Assembly: GCA_002163135.1 (NCBI GenBank)
Contig: MAAN01000031.1
Span: 62,001-126,000, forward strand
Direction: 5' to 3'
DNA length: 64,000 bases
Source of the DNA: Alphaproteobacteria bacterium 46_93_T64
GTDB lineage: Bacteria; Pseudomonadota; Alphaproteobacteria; Sneathiellales; Sneathiellaceae
The notes below the pieces were generated by a model. The model saw nothing but the letters and a program-made list of their open reading frames with translations, searched no databases and was not told the DNA's origin. The first letter of the stretch is position 1; the number at the start of each line of letters is the position of its first letter. The position numbers and the translations under genes are program-made. Positions 18,062-25,678 of this stretch are shown here, piece by piece.

Positions 18062-18210
18062 TGTCATCACTCTGGTTATGTTGGGAATAAAAGATATTTT
18101 CGCGCCTTATAGCTGTCCTCGAGGCAGGCTGCAACTGATTTACCGTTTTTTTCTGAAATGAGCCCGTATTTTATTGTTCCGGACGGGAAAAACCTATAGA
18201 GCTTCCCCCC

Positions 18211-20127
18211 ATGTTACATATTAAAGAAATCACATACCGCGTCGCGGGCCGTATTCTCCTTGAAGATGCCAGCGCCCATATTCCTCCCGGACATAAAGTT
18301 GGCCTTATCGGCAGAAACGGAACCGGAAAATCTACGCTGCTTAAGCTCATTACTGGAGAAATCCATAGTGATGCAGGTAAGATACATCTGCGAAACGGTG
18401 CGCGCCTAGGTGTGCTGCCACAGGAAGCACCTTCCGGGCCTGAAAGCCTGCTTGAAAGTGTGCTTGCTGCTGATGTAGAGCGCAATAAACTGCTCGCAGA
18501 GTCGGAAACAGCAGAAGATCCCTTACGGATCGCTGAAATTCATACACGCCTTGCCGATATTAGTGCCCATACAGCAGAAAGCCGGGCCGCGAAGATCTTA
18601 TCAGGTCTCGGTTTTGATCATGAAGCGCAACAGCGTCCCTGCTCCTCCTTTTCTGGTGGTTGGCGGACACGTGTTGGCCTAGCTGGTACTTTGTTTTCGA
18701 ATCCTGATTTGCTTCTACTGGATGAGCCGAGCAACTATCTCGACCTTGAAGCGACATTGTGGCTGGAAAGCTTTCTCCGTAACTACCCTCAAACATTGAT
18801 CATTGTCAGTCATGACCGTGATTTGCTGAACAATGTAGCCACTTCCATTATCCATTTGGAAAATAAGGGTCTCATCAAATATACGGGCAACTACGATTTC
18901 TTCGAAAAAACACGTGCAGAACGACTTGCTCAAAATGCATCAATGGCGAAGAAACAAGATTTGCAGCGTAAACATCTACAATCATTTGTAGATCGCTTTA
19001 AAGCCAAGGCATCAAAAGCCCGCCAAGCACAAAGCCGTGTTAAAATGTTGGAGAAAATGAAACCGATTGCTTCCATGATGGAAGAATATACGGTCAATTT
19101 TGCATTTCCAGCGCCGATACCACTTTCGTCCCCAATTATCTCCATGGAAAGCTGCACAGCTGGTTACTCTGAGAACAAACCAGTCTTGCAACGACTGGAC
19201 CTGCGGATTGATATGGATGACCGTATCGCTCTACTTGGACCGAATGGCAACGGTAAGTCGACATTTGCCAAGCTTTTGGCAGGTCGCCTCCAGCGACAGT
19301 CTGGGCATATGCAAAAATCCTCGAAACTCAAAATCGGTTTCTTTGCCCAACATCAATTGGACGAGATGAACCCCGATGAAAACGCGTTTCAGCATTTACA
19401 GGAAAAACTTGGTAAGGCTTCCGAATCTCAAGTTAGATCAAAGCTTGGTCAATTCGGCTTTTCAAAAGACAAATCCGATGTTCCAGTCAGACAGTTGTCT
19501 GGTGGTGAGAAATCACGCCTGACATTCTGTTTGCTCTCCATTGATAAACCCCACTTATTAATCCTTGACGAACCGACCAACCATTTGGACGTGGACGCTC
19601 GTGAGGCACTTGTACAAGGTCTGAATGATTACGAGGGCGCCGTTCTTCTAATTAGCCATGATCCGCATCTTGTAAGCCTCGTTGCAGATACTCTATGGCT
19701 TGTCGCTGATGGAACTGTGTCTGCGTATGACGGTGACATCAACGATTACAAAAAACTCGTGATGGAGCAGGCACGCGCCGGCGCGTCTAGTAAAAAAGAC
19801 CGGGTAGAAGTTGTCGCCGGTGAGCAAAAAGCTGACAAAAAACCTCGGTTAAGTGGCAAAGAAGCGCGGAAAGCCCGCGCAGCTGCACGAGCAGCCCTCT
19901 CTCCAAAACGTAAAGAAATCGGCAAATTGGAGAAAAACGTTCAAAAGCTGGAACAAGAAAAATCCGCTTTAGAGGTCAAACTTGCGTCGCCAGGAACCTA
20001 TGACAAAGGACCTGAATTTCAGGCCAAACTGGTTGCGGAAATTGGCAAGCTAAAAGCTGCACAAGAAGCAGCCGAAGCCATATGGATGTCAGGTCTTGAA
20101 GAGCTTGAATCCTTGGAAAATACGTAA
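18211..20127 (+). CDS. ABC-F family ATPase
   Basis: 638 residues with two ABC domains and no membrane segment. Walker A motifs are GRNGTGKST (about residue 33) and GPNGNGKST (about 345). Signatures are FSGGWRTRV and LSGGEKSRL, and Walker B/D-loops are LLLLDEPSNYLDL and LLILDEPTNHLDV. An inter-domain linker of the P-site tRNA-interaction type lies at about 235-300 (KARQAQSRVKMLEKM). A charged C-terminal coiled coil (about 550-635) is of the Uup/YheS kind. ABC-F proteins bind the ribosome and ease stalled or difficult translation. The exact subfamily (YheS-like versus Uup-like) is not settled here. There is no clear ribosome site before ATG 18211. Confidence 0.92.
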   Translation: MLHIKEITYRVAGRILLEDASAHIPPGHKVGLIGRNGTGKSTLLKLITGEIHSDAGKIHLRNGARLGVLPQEAPSGPESLLESVLAADVERNKLLAESETAEDPLRIAEIHTRLADISAHTAESRAAKILSGLGFDHEAQQRPCSSFSGGWRTRVGLAGTLFSNPDLLLLDEPSNYLDLEATLWLESFLRNYPQTLIIVSHDRDLLNNVATSIIHLENKGLIKYTGNYDFFEKTRAERLAQNASMAKKQDLQRKHLQSFVDRFKAKASKARQAQSRVKMLEKMKPIASMMEEYTVNFAFPAPIPLSSPIISMESCTAGYSENKPVLQRLDLRIDMDDRIALLGPNGNGKSTFAKLLAGRLQRQSGHMQKSSKLKIGFFAQHQLDEMNPDENAFQHLQEKLGKASESQVRSKLGQFGFSKDKSDVPVRQLSGGEKSRLTFCLLSIDKPHLLILDEPTNHLDVDAREALVQGLNDYEGAVLLISHDPHLVSLVADTLWLVADGTVSAYDGDINDYKKLVMEQARAGASSKKDRVEVVAGEQKADKKPRLSGKEARKARAAARAALSPKRKEIGKLEKNVQKLEQEKSALEVKLASPGTYDKGPEFQAKLVAEIGKLKAAQEAAEAIWMSGLEELESLENT

Positions 20128-20147
20128 AGCTGTTGGTTAGCTTTACG
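20123..20147. terminator. Compact shared terminator between the ABC-F gene and holC
   Basis: CGTAAAGCT (20123-20131) and AGCTTTACG (20139-20147) form a perfect 9-bp stem with a 7-nt loop. The hairpin includes the TAA of the plus-strand gene and the TAA of minus-strand holC; a T-rich run follows on the plus strand. Confidence 0.7.
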
Positions 20148-20592
20148 CTTTCTTTTTCCAGCCGCCGGCTTCTTGTTGCCAATAGGTAACATCGATACCT
20201 TCGGCTTTCATGTCCGTCCAGCGTTGCCGCGCTGCTTGCAGATTTTGAAGATCGTTGCCATCAAACATATACAGGCAACGATCAAAATCTGCGACATCTG
20301 GCGCGGCACTATCTTCCAACAACACTAATACAGATGCGTTGTTCACATTACCCGAATGTTCCGTTGTCAGAAGCAAGGGCTGGTCTTCTGGCACGGCATC
20401 TTGATCGATGCCATGAGCTAAAAAAGAATTAGCTGAAAAAGTCCACAGAGAAGCATTCAGATGCATCATCAACTCATTCTCTTTAACCCGAATGAGCGCT
20501 CTCATGCCTCGCTCGTTTACCTTTTCAAGTAAACGAGGCAAAGCTTGATCAAGCGGTTGTGCTTGCAAATGATAGAAACTGACTTCTGTCAT
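20143..20592 (-). CDS. holC: DNA polymerase III subunit chi
   Basis: 149 residues. VSFYHLQAQPLDQALPRLLEK at the N-terminus and LLTTEHSGNVNNASVLVLL with DRCLYMFDGND in the second half match HolC. Chi links the clamp loader to SSB during replication. The family is poorly conserved but the order holC-pepA on one strand is standard in proteobacteria; holC follows pepA by 8 nt here. It ends inside a compact bidirectional terminator. Confidence 0.93.
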   Translation of the reverse strand: MTEVSFYHLQAQPLDQALPRLLEKVNERGMRALIRVKENELMMHLNASLWTFSANSFLAHGIDQDAVPEDQPLLLTTEHSGNVNNASVLVLLEDSAAPDVADFDRCLYMFDGNDLQNLQAARQRWTDMKAEGIDVTYWQQEAGGWKKKA

Positions 20593-20600
20593 TTAAGGAC

Positions 20601-22106
20601 TTACTTTCCTTCGTGATTTTTACGAATGAATTGATCCAAAAGACGAACGCCATAACCTGTACCGCCTTTTGGCACTGTTGATGTGTCTTTTTTGGACCAT
20701 GCCATACCGGCGATATCAAGATGTGCCCACGGAGTATCATTTACAAATTTTTGTAAAAACTCGGCCGCTACGATAGAGCCTGCACCACGCCCGCCAGTTC
20801 CAATATTTTGCAAATCAGCAATTGGAGATTTGACTTGTTTTGCGTATTCCGGCTGCATAGGCAAACGCCACACACCCTCACCCACTGTTTTACCAGCAGA
20901 GAAAATCTGATCTGCCAAATCATCATTATTTGCAAATAGACCTGCATTTTCATGGCCGAGAGTAATGATGATCGCCCCTGTTAATGTGGCTAAGTCAATC
21001 ATCAATTCTGGATCAAAGCGGTCTTGTGTGTACCAAAGTGCATCAGCAAGAACCAAACGACCTTCCGCATCGGTATTCAAGATCTCAATGGTTTGACCTG
21101 ACATCGACGTGACGATATCGCCAGGACGTTGCGCGTTCCCATCAGGCATATTCTCAACCAATGCCACTACACCAATGACATTCACTTTAGCTTTCCGACC
21201 TGCAAGGGCTTTCATTAATCCTGTTACAGTACCGGCGCCGCCCATATCCCATTTCATTTCTTCCATGCCAGGGCCTGGTTTCAACGAAATACCGCCGGTA
21301 TCAAAGCAGACGCCTTTACCAACAAAAGCTATTGGCTTTTTAGATTTTTTGTTTGGGGCACCATTCCAGCGCATAATTGCCATCCGGCTTTCACGAACTG
21401 ATCCTTGGCCAACACCAAGAAGCGCTCCCATACCAAGACGAGCCATTTTATCTTCATCAAGGATTTCTACTTCCACGCCCAGACTTGTAAGCTCTCGGCA
21501 TTTGTCCGCAAAGCTCTCAGGATAAAGAATATTTGCAGGTTCACTCACCAGATCCCGCGTCAAGAAAACACCTTCTGCAATGGCCTCCAAATCAGTGAAT
21601 AACTTCCGTGCACCGCTGGACGCTTTACAGGCGACCGTCATTCTAAGGAGTGACGGTTCGCTCGCATCGTCCTCATCAGTTTTATATTTGGCAAATCTAT
21701 ACGAGCCCAACTTGGCGCCAAATGCTACATGCGCTGCCGCCTCATTATCCCGCAGATCATTGCTTTCAAGACCATCGAGAATCACCGTCACGTTTCTGGC
21801 ACCCGATGTATTCAATTTGCGAACAAGGCTACCGCCAAGACTTTCAAAATCAACAAGCTTCAAATCTTCTGGTTCACCGACACCAAATAGAACAACCCGA
21901 GATACGTCCATATCCTGAGGTGCCAGGATTTCCAGCAGATCCCCTTTTTTGCCTTTAAATCGGCTTGTCTCTAAAGCACGTGATAAAACACCGCCTGTGA
22001 TGTCATCCACATCCTGAGCCATGGGGGATAAAGTATTATCCGCAAAAACCGGAACGGCAAGCGAACCGCGCTTTGGTAAGGATATTTCTGAAAAAGCGAA
22101 TTTCAT
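20601..22106 (-). CDS. pepA: Leucyl aminopeptidase (M17)
   Basis: About 502 residues from ATG 22106, chosen by an AGGTG element about 9 nt upstream and by the family N-terminus; the frame is open to 22196 without support. FVGKGVCFDTGGISLKPG and NTDAEGRLVLADAL are the M17 metal-binding and catalytic signatures; KWDMGGAGTV lies between them. It is a two-metal, hexameric exopeptidase that removes N-terminal residues in the cytoplasm; some PepA proteins also bind DNA. It is co-transcribed with holC. Confidence 0.96.
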   Translation of the reverse strand: MKFAFSEISLPKRGSLAVPVFADNTLSPMAQDVDDITGGVLSRALETSRFKGKKGDLLEILAPQDMDVSRVVLFGVGEPEDLKLVDFESLGGSLVRKLNTSGARNVTVILDGLESNDLRDNEAAAHVAFGAKLGSYRFAKYKTDEDDASEPSLLRMTVACKASSGARKLFTDLEAIAEGVFLTRDLVSEPANILYPESFADKCRELTSLGVEVEILDEDKMARLGMGALLGVGQGSVRESRMAIMRWNGAPNKKSKKPIAFVGKGVCFDTGGISLKPGPGMEEMKWDMGGAGTVTGLMKALAGRKAKVNVIGVVALVENMPDGNAQRPGDIVTSMSGQTIEILNTDAEGRLVLADALWYTQDRFDPELMIDLATLTGAIIITLGHENAGLFANNDDLADQIFSAGKTVGEGVWRLPMQPEYAKQVKSPIADLQNIGTGGRGAGSIVAAEFLQKFVNDTPWAHLDIAGMAWSKKDTSTVPKGGTGYGVRLLDQFIRKNHEGK

Positions 22107-22215
22107 AATTGACACCTGATAGTTGAAAATTAAGGCCTCTAGGGGTTCTTTATTCTCTCCTGAATACCTTAGCGCGCGACGAGTATCAATAAACAACTGC
22201 GATCAAGCAGCAGTA

Positions 22216-22245
22216 TTGACAGCTATCGCACATTCATTTTATTCT
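22216..22245 (+). promoter_or_regulatory. Putative promoter of the XRE-GNAT operon
   Basis: TTGACA (22216-22221) is a perfect -35 hexamer. TATTCT (22240-22245) follows after 18 nt and overlaps the first operator repeat. The transcription start would fall inside the operator array. Confidence 0.5.
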
Positions 22246-22278
22246 CATTTATGGGAAATATTCTCAAAAATGGGAAAA
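22241..22278 (+). promoter_or_regulatory. Tandem 19-bp palindromic operator for the XRE regulator
   Basis: Two head-to-tail 19-bp units (22241-22259 and 22260-22278) read ATTCTCATTTATGGGAAAT and ATTCTCAAAAATGGGAAAA. Each has an inverted TTCTCA...TGGGAA core. The array ends one base before the regulator ATG at 22280, covering the -10 and the ribosome site. That placement suits autorepression. Confidence 0.65.
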
Positions 22279-22279
22279 A

Positions 22280-22834
22280 ATGAATAATTTGCTCACTATC
22301 AAGCTTGCTGAACGTCTTTTACTACTGCGGAAAAGCAAAGATCTGTCTTTGGAACAGTTGTCAGTCGAAAGCGGTATAAGCCGGTCAACACTTTCAAGAC
22401 TGGAGAAAGCCGAGGTTAGTCCGACGACAGAAATTCTCGGTAAGCTTTGTGCTGTTTATGGGCTCTCCTTAACGCGGATGCTATCAGCGGTCGAAGACAG
22501 TTTCGAAAAAGTCATCCGAGTTAAAAACCAATCTTTATGGGAAGATAAAACTACTGGCTTTAACCGTCGTTCGATTTCCCCGCCCTCTAACTCTCTTGCA
22601 GCTGAAGTTGTAGAATGTCAGTTAAGAGCTGATACTCATCTTTCGTATGACAGCCCATCCATAGCCGGGCAAGAGCACCACCTGATTATGTTAGATGGCT
22701 ACCTTGAGCTCACTATTGAGGCGGAAAAACACTGTTTGAATGCAGGTGACAGCCTTCGATACAAATTGTTCGGTGCTTCAAAATTTGAAACAACAAAGCG
22801 CTCTCCCGCAAAATACCTGCTTGTTTTAATCTGA
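22280..22834 (+). CDS. XRE-family regulator with C-terminal cupin domain
   Basis: 184 residues. An HTH of XRE type covers about 8-65: LLLLRKSKDLSLEQLSVES then GISRSTLSRLEKAEVSPTTE is a classic helix-turn-helix. A cupin-type sensor domain covers about 105-180 (GQEHHLIMLDGYLELTI, LNAGDSLRYKL). Such HTH-cupin proteins usually repress a neighbouring catabolic or acetyltransferase gene and bind a small ligand in the cupin. It is followed 8 nt later by a GNAT acetyltransferase, so the two form a small operon. Two tandem palindromes end right at its start codon. The pair separates pepA from lptF, which are often adjacent in relatives, so it may be an insertion. Confidence 0.9.
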   Translation: MNNLLTIKLAERLLLLRKSKDLSLEQLSVESGISRSTLSRLEKAEVSPTTEILGKLCAVYGLSLTRMLSAVEDSFEKVIRVKNQSLWEDKTTGFNRRSISPPSNSLAAEVVECQLRADTHLSYDSPSIAGQEHHLIMLDGYLELTIEAEKHCLNAGDSLRYKLFGASKFETTKRSPAKYLLVLI

Positions 22835-22841
22835 GGCTTAT

Positions 22842-23369
22842 ATGGAACAAATAAAAATAAGAGAACTTGATTCAAAGGATCTGCTTAGCAATTTAAAGGA
22901 CCTCGCAACAATCCTGCACGCGTCTGTAAGTGCCGGTGCAAGTGTTGGTTTTATATTGCCTTACTCCCCAGAAGACAGCGAGGATTTCTGGAAGAGCAAG
23001 GTCTACCCAAGTTTAAAAAACAAGGATAGACTTCTGCTTGTTGCCACTGTAGACAAAAAAATAGCGGGTACAGTGCAACTGGATATGGACATGTTACCCA
23101 ACCAAGTTCACCGCTGTGAAGTATTAAAACTCTTAGTACATCCTGAATTTCGTCGGAAAGGGATTGCGCGGAAACTAATGATTGAACTAGAAAAACGAGC
23201 CGATTACTTTGATCGTTCCCTTATTACTCTTGATACTCGTACAGGTGATACAGCAGAGCCGTTTTACCGATCTTTAGGTTATGAAATCGCAGGCGTTATC
23301 CCGGGTTATTGCCGTGCAGCAGAAAAAGCGCACTACGATGCGACAACATACATGTATAAAAGGCTCTAA
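22842..23369 (+). CDS. GNAT family N-acetyltransferase
   Basis: 175 residues with the GNAT core. VATVDKKIAGTVQLDMD is the central strand pair. LLVHPEFRRKGIARKLMIELE is the acetyl-CoA binding motif A (the Arg-x-x-Gly-x-Ala variant). TRTGDTAEPFYRSLGYE is the C-terminal helix and strand. The substrate is unknown. It is translated from the XRE transcript with TGAGG as ribosome site and is probably under XRE control. Confidence 0.92.
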   Translation: MEQIKIRELDSKDLLSNLKDLATILHASVSAGASVGFILPYSPEDSEDFWKSKVYPSLKNKDRLLLVATVDKKIAGTVQLDMDMLPNQVHRCEVLKLLVHPEFRRKGIARKLMIELEKRADYFDRSLITLDTRTGDTAEPFYRSLGYEIAGVIPGYCRAAEKAHYDATTYMYKRL

Positions 23370-23438
23370 CTCCGTCTTTTTTATAGCATTTTTATGCTTC
23401 TTTATGGCGCTCTTTATTTCAATCGCTATACTGCCGCC

Positions 23439-24584
23439 ATGAAAAAGATCAACTGGTACATAATTTCTCAACTTTTAGGCCCCATTGCCTTCATAACCTT
23501 TACGATGACGGGTATTATCTGGTTGTCGCAAACGCTGCAATTTGTGGAGAAACTGATTAGCGGTCTGCCTATCAGTACCTTTTTGTATCTGACAGTATTG
23601 TTGATCCCGGGCATATTGAAATACACACTCCTTTTGGGCTTATTTTTCGGAACACTTTTTGCCTTTAACAGGCTTTATACCGAGTCTGAAATTGTCGTTA
23701 TGTGGGCGGCAGGGCTCAGTAAGTGGGCCCTTGCCAAACCCGCTTTATACGTTGCGATCTTGGTCTCTCTAGTCCTGTATGGATTAGGTTTTTTTCTGGC
23801 CCCTTATGGTATTCGCACTGTTAAGGAACTTCGTTATGAATGGCGAGAAAGCCTGGCTTCGGTTGTCCTCAGAGAAGGTGTTTTCAACTCTCTTTCAAAA
23901 AACGTAACCGTTTATGTTCGAGAGAAAACGAAGTCAGGAAAACTCATTGGTATTTTGGTACACGATGAACGAAACATCGAAAAACCGGTGACCTATATGG
24001 CGCAAGAAGGCGCATTTATAAAAACCAAAGATGGCCCCCGCTTCATTATGAAAAACGGTAACCTGCAAGAAGTTCAAAAAGATCAAGCTAAACTGAGTAT
24101 CTTGTATTTTGACGACTACACACTTGATGTCAGTCAGTTTGAAAAAAAGAGCTCTACGTTTTGGCTGAAACCTGAAGCGAGATACTTTGGCGAACTTATC
24201 TGGCCAGAAGAAACAGAGCTAACAAGAAGAAACGCCGGAAAAATACGCAAAGAATTACACACCAGAATTATATTGCCCATATATGCTTTTGCTCTGGTAT
24301 TTATTGCAATAGCGGGTGTGTTGAGCGGCGAATTTTCACGTCGAGGACGCGTAAAGACACTCCTTGCCGCGAGCGTTTCAGGAGTAGGCTTGCTAATTAC
24401 TGCGATGGCTTTGTTCAGTTTAGCCAGTTCAAACCCAGGGCTTATCCCACTCCTTTATTTACTTCCTATCTTTTCAACTGTTGCTGCTGCCCATTTGGCG
24501 GCAGGCGGAAAATTCTCGATCCCTTTTGGCAATAAAAATAAAACCCAACCCCCTCACCTTCCAACAGAGGGAATTGCTAAATGA
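23439..24584 (+). CDS. lptF: LPS export ABC transporter permease LptF
   Basis: About 381 residues from ATG 23439 (MKKINWYIISQLLGP), the family N-terminus. Three membrane helices lie near the N-terminus (WYIISQLLGPIAFITFTM; LYLTVLLIPGILKYTLLLGLFF; ALYVAILVSLVLYGLGFF), then a periplasmic jellyroll domain (about 140-270) and three C-terminal helices. LptF with LptG forms the permease that lifts LPS out of the inner membrane, powered by LptB. TATACT at 23427-23432 lies only 7 nt before the ATG. If used as a -10 the mRNA would be almost leaderless, but no matching -35 is seen. Confidence 0.95.
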   Translation: MKKINWYIISQLLGPIAFITFTMTGIIWLSQTLQFVEKLISGLPISTFLYLTVLLIPGILKYTLLLGLFFGTLFAFNRLYTESEIVVMWAAGLSKWALAKPALYVAILVSLVLYGLGFFLAPYGIRTVKELRYEWRESLASVVLREGVFNSLSKNVTVYVREKTKSGKLIGILVHDERNIEKPVTYMAQEGAFIKTKDGPRFIMKNGNLQEVQKDQAKLSILYFDDYTLDVSQFEKKSSTFWLKPEARYFGELIWPEETELTRRNAGKIRKELHTRIILPIYAFALVFIAIAGVLSGEFSRRGRVKTLLAASVSGVGLLITAMALFSLASSNPGLIPLLYLLPIFSTVAAAHLAAGGKFSIPFGNKNKTQPPHLPTEGIAK

Positions 24585-25675
24585 AACTTTGGGGCACCCT
24601 CTCCATATATCTTGGAAAGCAGTTTTTGAGAAATGTCGGAATCATTTTTGCAGCTCTAATCTCAATAATATTTCTTGTGGATTTTATTGAATTGCTTCGA
24701 AAATCTGCCGACAAAGAAAACATAACTGTTTTACTCATGCTGCAAATGACATTGATGCGCTTACCGACACTAGCTCAAAAACTTTTGCCCTTTATCGCCC
24801 TATTTGGCGGCATGCTGACTTTCTTCAGAATGTCCAGAACCAACGAATTAACTGTTATTCGAGCGTCTGGTGTTTCTGCGTGGCTTTTCCTGATGCCCTC
24901 TCTCGCCATTGCATTTGTTGGGGGCATATTCATTCTGACAGTTATCAACCCAATTGCAGCGGTTATGGAAACTCATGCAGCGCAATTGGAAAATAAGTAT
25001 TTTGAGAAAAAAACTAATCTTTTGCAGCTTTCATCTAAGAACCTATGGCTTAGGCAAGTGGATGATGATGGCCTATCGGTAATACATGCTCTTGGTGCGA
25101 TTAATCAGGGAGTTGACCTTACTGATGTTATTATATTTCAGTATGACAAAAACGAACAATTTACTGGCCGTATCGAAGCCTCCCACGCGAGGCTTCGTAA
25201 AGGATACTGGGATCTGGAGGATGTCCTTCTCACCAGCCCGGAACTGCCCGGTACTTTTCTCGATACACTGCAATTGCAGACATCTTTAACGGTTGCACAA
25301 ATTCAAGAAAGTTTTGCCCCTCCAAAAAACCTGTCGATCTGGGATTTACCTGCTTTTATAGACACTTTGGAAGAAGCAGGCTTTTCTGCGCTAAAACATC
25401 GTATATACTGGCATAGCTTGATTGCGGGACCTGTTCTGCTACTTGCAATGGTTCTTGTTGCTGCAACCTTTAGTTTGCGGGCGACAAGAAGAGGTCGGAC
25501 AGGATTGTTAGTTATGTCGGGGATTGTGACTGGATTTGTGTTTTATTTCTTTACGGATATTATTCTAGCCTTGGGCTTGGCTGGCACCTTACCTGTGTTA
25601 ATGGCCGCGTGGACACCCGCCGTTGCCATCACATTACTAGGCCTTTCCATGATGTTCCATCTGGAGGATGGCTAG
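24581..25675 (+). CDS. lptG: LPS export ABC transporter permease LptG
   Basis: 364 residues overlapping lptF by 4 nt (ATGA), so translationally coupled. It has the same six-helix permease plan as LptF with a periplasmic beta-jellyroll at about 130-265. The N-terminal YLGKQFLRNVGIIFAALISI, PFIALFGGMLTFFRMSRTNELTVIRASG (coupling region to LptB) and SLRATRRGRTGLLVMSGIVTG are typical. It forms the heterodimeric exporter with LptF and connects to the LptA-like bridge and LptD, which is encoded next. Confidence 0.95.
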   Translation: MKLWGTLSIYLGKQFLRNVGIIFAALISIIFLVDFIELLRKSADKENITVLLMLQMTLMRLPTLAQKLLPFIALFGGMLTFFRMSRTNELTVIRASGVSAWLFLMPSLAIAFVGGIFILTVINPIAAVMETHAAQLENKYFEKKTNLLQLSSKNLWLRQVDDDGLSVIHALGAINQGVDLTDVIIFQYDKNEQFTGRIEASHARLRKGYWDLEDVLLTSPELPGTFLDTLQLQTSLTVAQIQESFAPPKNLSIWDLPAFIDTLEEAGFSALKHRIYWHSLIAGPVLLLAMVLVAATFSLRATRRGRTGLLVMSGIVTGFVFYFFTDIILALGLAGTLPVLMAAWTPAVAITLLGLSMMFHLEDG

Positions 25676-25678
25676 AAC

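Noticed and set aside
23427-23432. Leaderless promoter for lptF from TATACT
   Set aside because: Only the -10 element matches; no -35 at 16-18 nt is seen, so it is mentioned but not listed as a promoter.
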